Made by a program: the position numbers and the translations under genes
Notes under the pieces: model-generated
Told to the model about the DNA's origin: nothing
The model's database searches: none
The model's input: only the letters and a program-made list of their open reading frames with translations
Source: Bacteroidales bacterium UBA1204
GTDB lineage: Bacteria > Bacteroidota > Bacteroidia > Bacteroidales > F082
Reading direction: 5' to 3'
NCBI GenBank assembly: GCA_002310075.1
Contig: DBXU01000166.1
Location: 1-14,355, forward strand
DNA: 14,355 nucleotides
Shown here: one piece after another, positions 13,263-14,355 of the stretch
Layout: the number at the start of each line of letters is the position of its first letter
Numbering within the stretch: position 1 is the stretch's first letter

Positions 13263-13864
13263 TTTTGCCCGTAGAGCACTGGGTTCAACGCGGGGTCGTT
13301 ATACATCTTCATCTGCTTGTAGACCTTCATCACTTTCTCGCCGCGTTTGTAGGCCTCTAATAGTTGGGCAATGGCGGTGCCGAGGTCTTTGTTCTGTTCC
13401 AACAAGACGTTCAACTTCGCTTGACATTTGGCCTTGTGGGTTTCGTCGACGTCGGCACGTTCCACCTCGGCCTTCATGTGGTAGATCTTCAACTGCAAGA
13501 TGGACAGGCGGTCGATGGCCCATGCGGGACTCTCCGTGTTGAGTGTAGCCGTGGGTTGAGGTTTTACTTGGTGGAAGAGTTGCCAGTAGTATTCATCAAT
13601 CATCTCCACGAGGTCGGTGCGATCCTGGTTCGATTTGTCGATGCGGCGTTTTAAGGCAAGAGCTGCCGTTGGTTCGATGTTCGGGTCGCGGATGAGGTCT
13701 TCCAAGTGCCATTGTACCGTATCAATCCACGCCTTGTTGTAAAGGTACCATTCGATGGTCTTCTCATCGTAAGGGTTCTCACAAGGGTGGTTCACGTCGT
13801 CGAACTTGTGGTAGTCGGCGATGGCTTTGTTGAAGATGTCGAGAAACTGTGTCGTGCTGGTCAT
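13259..13864 (-). CDS. DUF4254 protein
   Basis: The product has 201 residues, mostly predicted helix, with no signal peptide or membrane segment. The most characteristic part is T-L-NTESPAWAIDRLSILQLKIYHM (107-130), which I recognise as the DUF4254 core. Other conserved-looking features are N-P-Y-D-E-K-T-x-E-W-Y-L-Y-N-K-A-W-x-D-T-V (30-50) and R-R-x-D-x-x-N-Q-D-R-T (73-83). The family has no established function. The next gene is a GT9 glycosyltransferase with a 4-base overlap (ATGA), suggesting the two act together, perhaps in surface-glycan assembly; that is inference from position. No clear promoter box lies between its ATG and the upstream aminotransferase terminator. Confidence 0.85.
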   Translation of the reverse strand: MTSTTQFLDIFNKAIADYHKFDDVNHPCENPYDEKTIEWYLYNKAWIDTVQWHLEDLIRDPNIEPTAALALKRRIDKSNQDRTDLVEMIDEYYWQLFHQVKPQPTATLNTESPAWAIDRLSILQLKIYHMKAEVERADVDETHKAKCQAKLNVLLEQNKDLGTAIAQLLEAYKRGEKVMKVYKQMKMYNDPALNPVLYGQK

Positions 13865-13885
13865 GTAAGGGAGCTTTGGTATAGT

Positions 13886-13927
13886 AAAAACGCTCCGCCA
13901 GCGCGTTTTATTGCCAACGGAGCGTTT
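13886..13927 (-). terminator. Rho-independent terminator of the aminotransferase gene
   Basis: AAACGCTCCG (13927-13918, minus strand) pairs perfectly with CGGAGCGTTT (13897-13888), 10 bp. Further G-U-rich pairing inside could extend the stem to about 15 bp. It is followed by TTTTT (13890-13886). It begins 11 bases past the aminotransferase stop. Confidence 0.88.
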
Positions 13928-13938
13928 AAGGTGTTGCC

Positions 13939-14355
13939 TTAGTGCAGTTTCGCCAAGGCGGCTTTGATGCGTTTCACGGCCTCGATGAGTTTGTCTTCGC
14001 TGGTGGCGTATGACAAGCGGATGCAGTCGTCGTTGCCGAAGGCGTTACCAGCCACGCAAGCCACATGGGCGTTGTAGAGCAGCCACATGCAGAGGTCGTC
14101 ACTGCCCTTGATGACGGTCTCACCGTCGGTCTTGCCGTAGAACGACTTCATCTCGGGGAAGACGTAGAAGGCACCGGCAGGGGTGTTGCACTTCACGCCT
14201 GGAATCTCGTTCAGCAGCTTCACGAAGGTGTCGCGACGGTGACGGAAGGCAGCCAGCATGTCTTGAATCTCTTTCGAGTTCTCGGGGCTGAGCTCCATGG
14301 CTTTGGCAGCAGCGGCTTGTGCGATGGTGCAAATACCAGAGGTGATTTGGCCTTG
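13939..14355 (-). CDS. Aspartate aminotransferase, class I/II (C-terminal part)
   Basis: This is a 138-residue C-terminal fragment; the frame is open to the window edge, so the N-terminus and the PLP lysine lie outside. The fragment begins QGQITSGICTIAQAAAAKAM, which matches the Q-x-T-S-x-x-x-x-I-A-Q segment of Iγ-type aspartate aminotransferases. It continues with P-G-V-K-C-N-T-P-x-GAFYVFPEM and the end GNAFGNDDCIRLSYATSED. The Arg in CIRLSY corresponds to the conserved arginine that binds the substrate alpha-carboxylate. The enzyme would exchange amino groups between aspartate and 2-oxoglutarate in the cytoplasm using PLP. Substrate preference among related aminotransferases cannot be fixed from this part. 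A hairpin terminator follows, separating it from the DUF4254-GT9-ubiE unit. Confidence 0.9.
   Translation of the reverse strand, partial: QGQITSGICTIAQAAAAKAMELSPENSKEIQDMLAAFRHRRDTFVKLLNEIPGVKCNTPAGAFYVFPEMKSFYGKTDGETVIKGSDDLCMWLLYNAHVACVAGNAFGNDDCIRLSYATSEDKLIEAVKRIKAALAKLH

Overview
The window is Bacteroidetes chromosome, most likely order Bacteroidales. Three things support this. Promoter-like boxes of the Bacteroidetes form TAnnTTTG precede many genes, and two carry a TTG exactly 19 bases upstream (rpsF and tRNA-Glu). Canonical Shine-Dalgarno sequences are almost absent. The gene content also fits: PorT of the type IX secretion system, a DUF4249-like lipoprotein, DUF4254, and Bacteroidetes-style LplA and MenG. 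Nearly everything is on the minus strand; only one lipoprotein gene is on the plus strand. Most of the window is housekeeping. No CRISPR array, insertion sequence, prophage or obvious defence system is visible.

Layout from left to right. Positions 1-983 (minus) hold the N-terminal part of a large secreted protein with an internal duplication, cut by the window edge. Back to back with it is a lipoprotein gene (1170-2222, plus). It runs tail to tail into a SpoU/TrmH-type RNA methyltransferase gene (2219-2959, minus). Next comes the ribosomal protein operon rpsF-rpsR-rplI (read right to left), then radC-wecB, rpsT, and a pair of radical-SAM methylthiotransferase genes, miaB-mtaB. Beyond these lie lplA, a tRNA-Glu(TTC) gene, porT, a tightly overlapping trio DUF4254-GT9-menG/ubiE, and the C-terminal part of an aspartate aminotransferase that runs off the right edge.

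How the genes work together. Much of the window concerns translation: bS6, bS18, bL9, bS20, an RNA 2'-O-methyltransferase, tRNA-Glu, and the two enzymes that methylthiolate A37 of different tRNA sets. A second theme is the cell envelope: PorT for type IX secretion, a probable secreted cargo protein, a GT9 glycosyltransferase with DUF4254, WecB for UDP-ManNAc, and the lipoprotein. MenG (menaquinone), LplA (lipoate) and the aminotransferase are central metabolism.

Most worth a second look: (1) the only canonical Shine-Dalgarno in the window sits in front of rplI, inside the operon for bS6 and bS18, two of the proteins known to hide the anti-Shine-Dalgarno in Bacteroidetes ribosomes; (2) a MiaB whose N-terminal domain departs from the usual Bacteroidetes form; (3) heptameric tandem repeats filling the miaB-mtaB gap, and a related repeat-rich leader before miaB; (4) a box-to-ATG spacing at the RNA methyltransferase gene that suggests a leaderless mRNA emerging from the preceding terminator; (5) a TTG-initiated porT with a 35-base dyad next to its promoter box; and (6) the edge-truncated secreted protein, which any search requiring a start and a stop would miss. 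I found nothing I would call a clear undescribed system.
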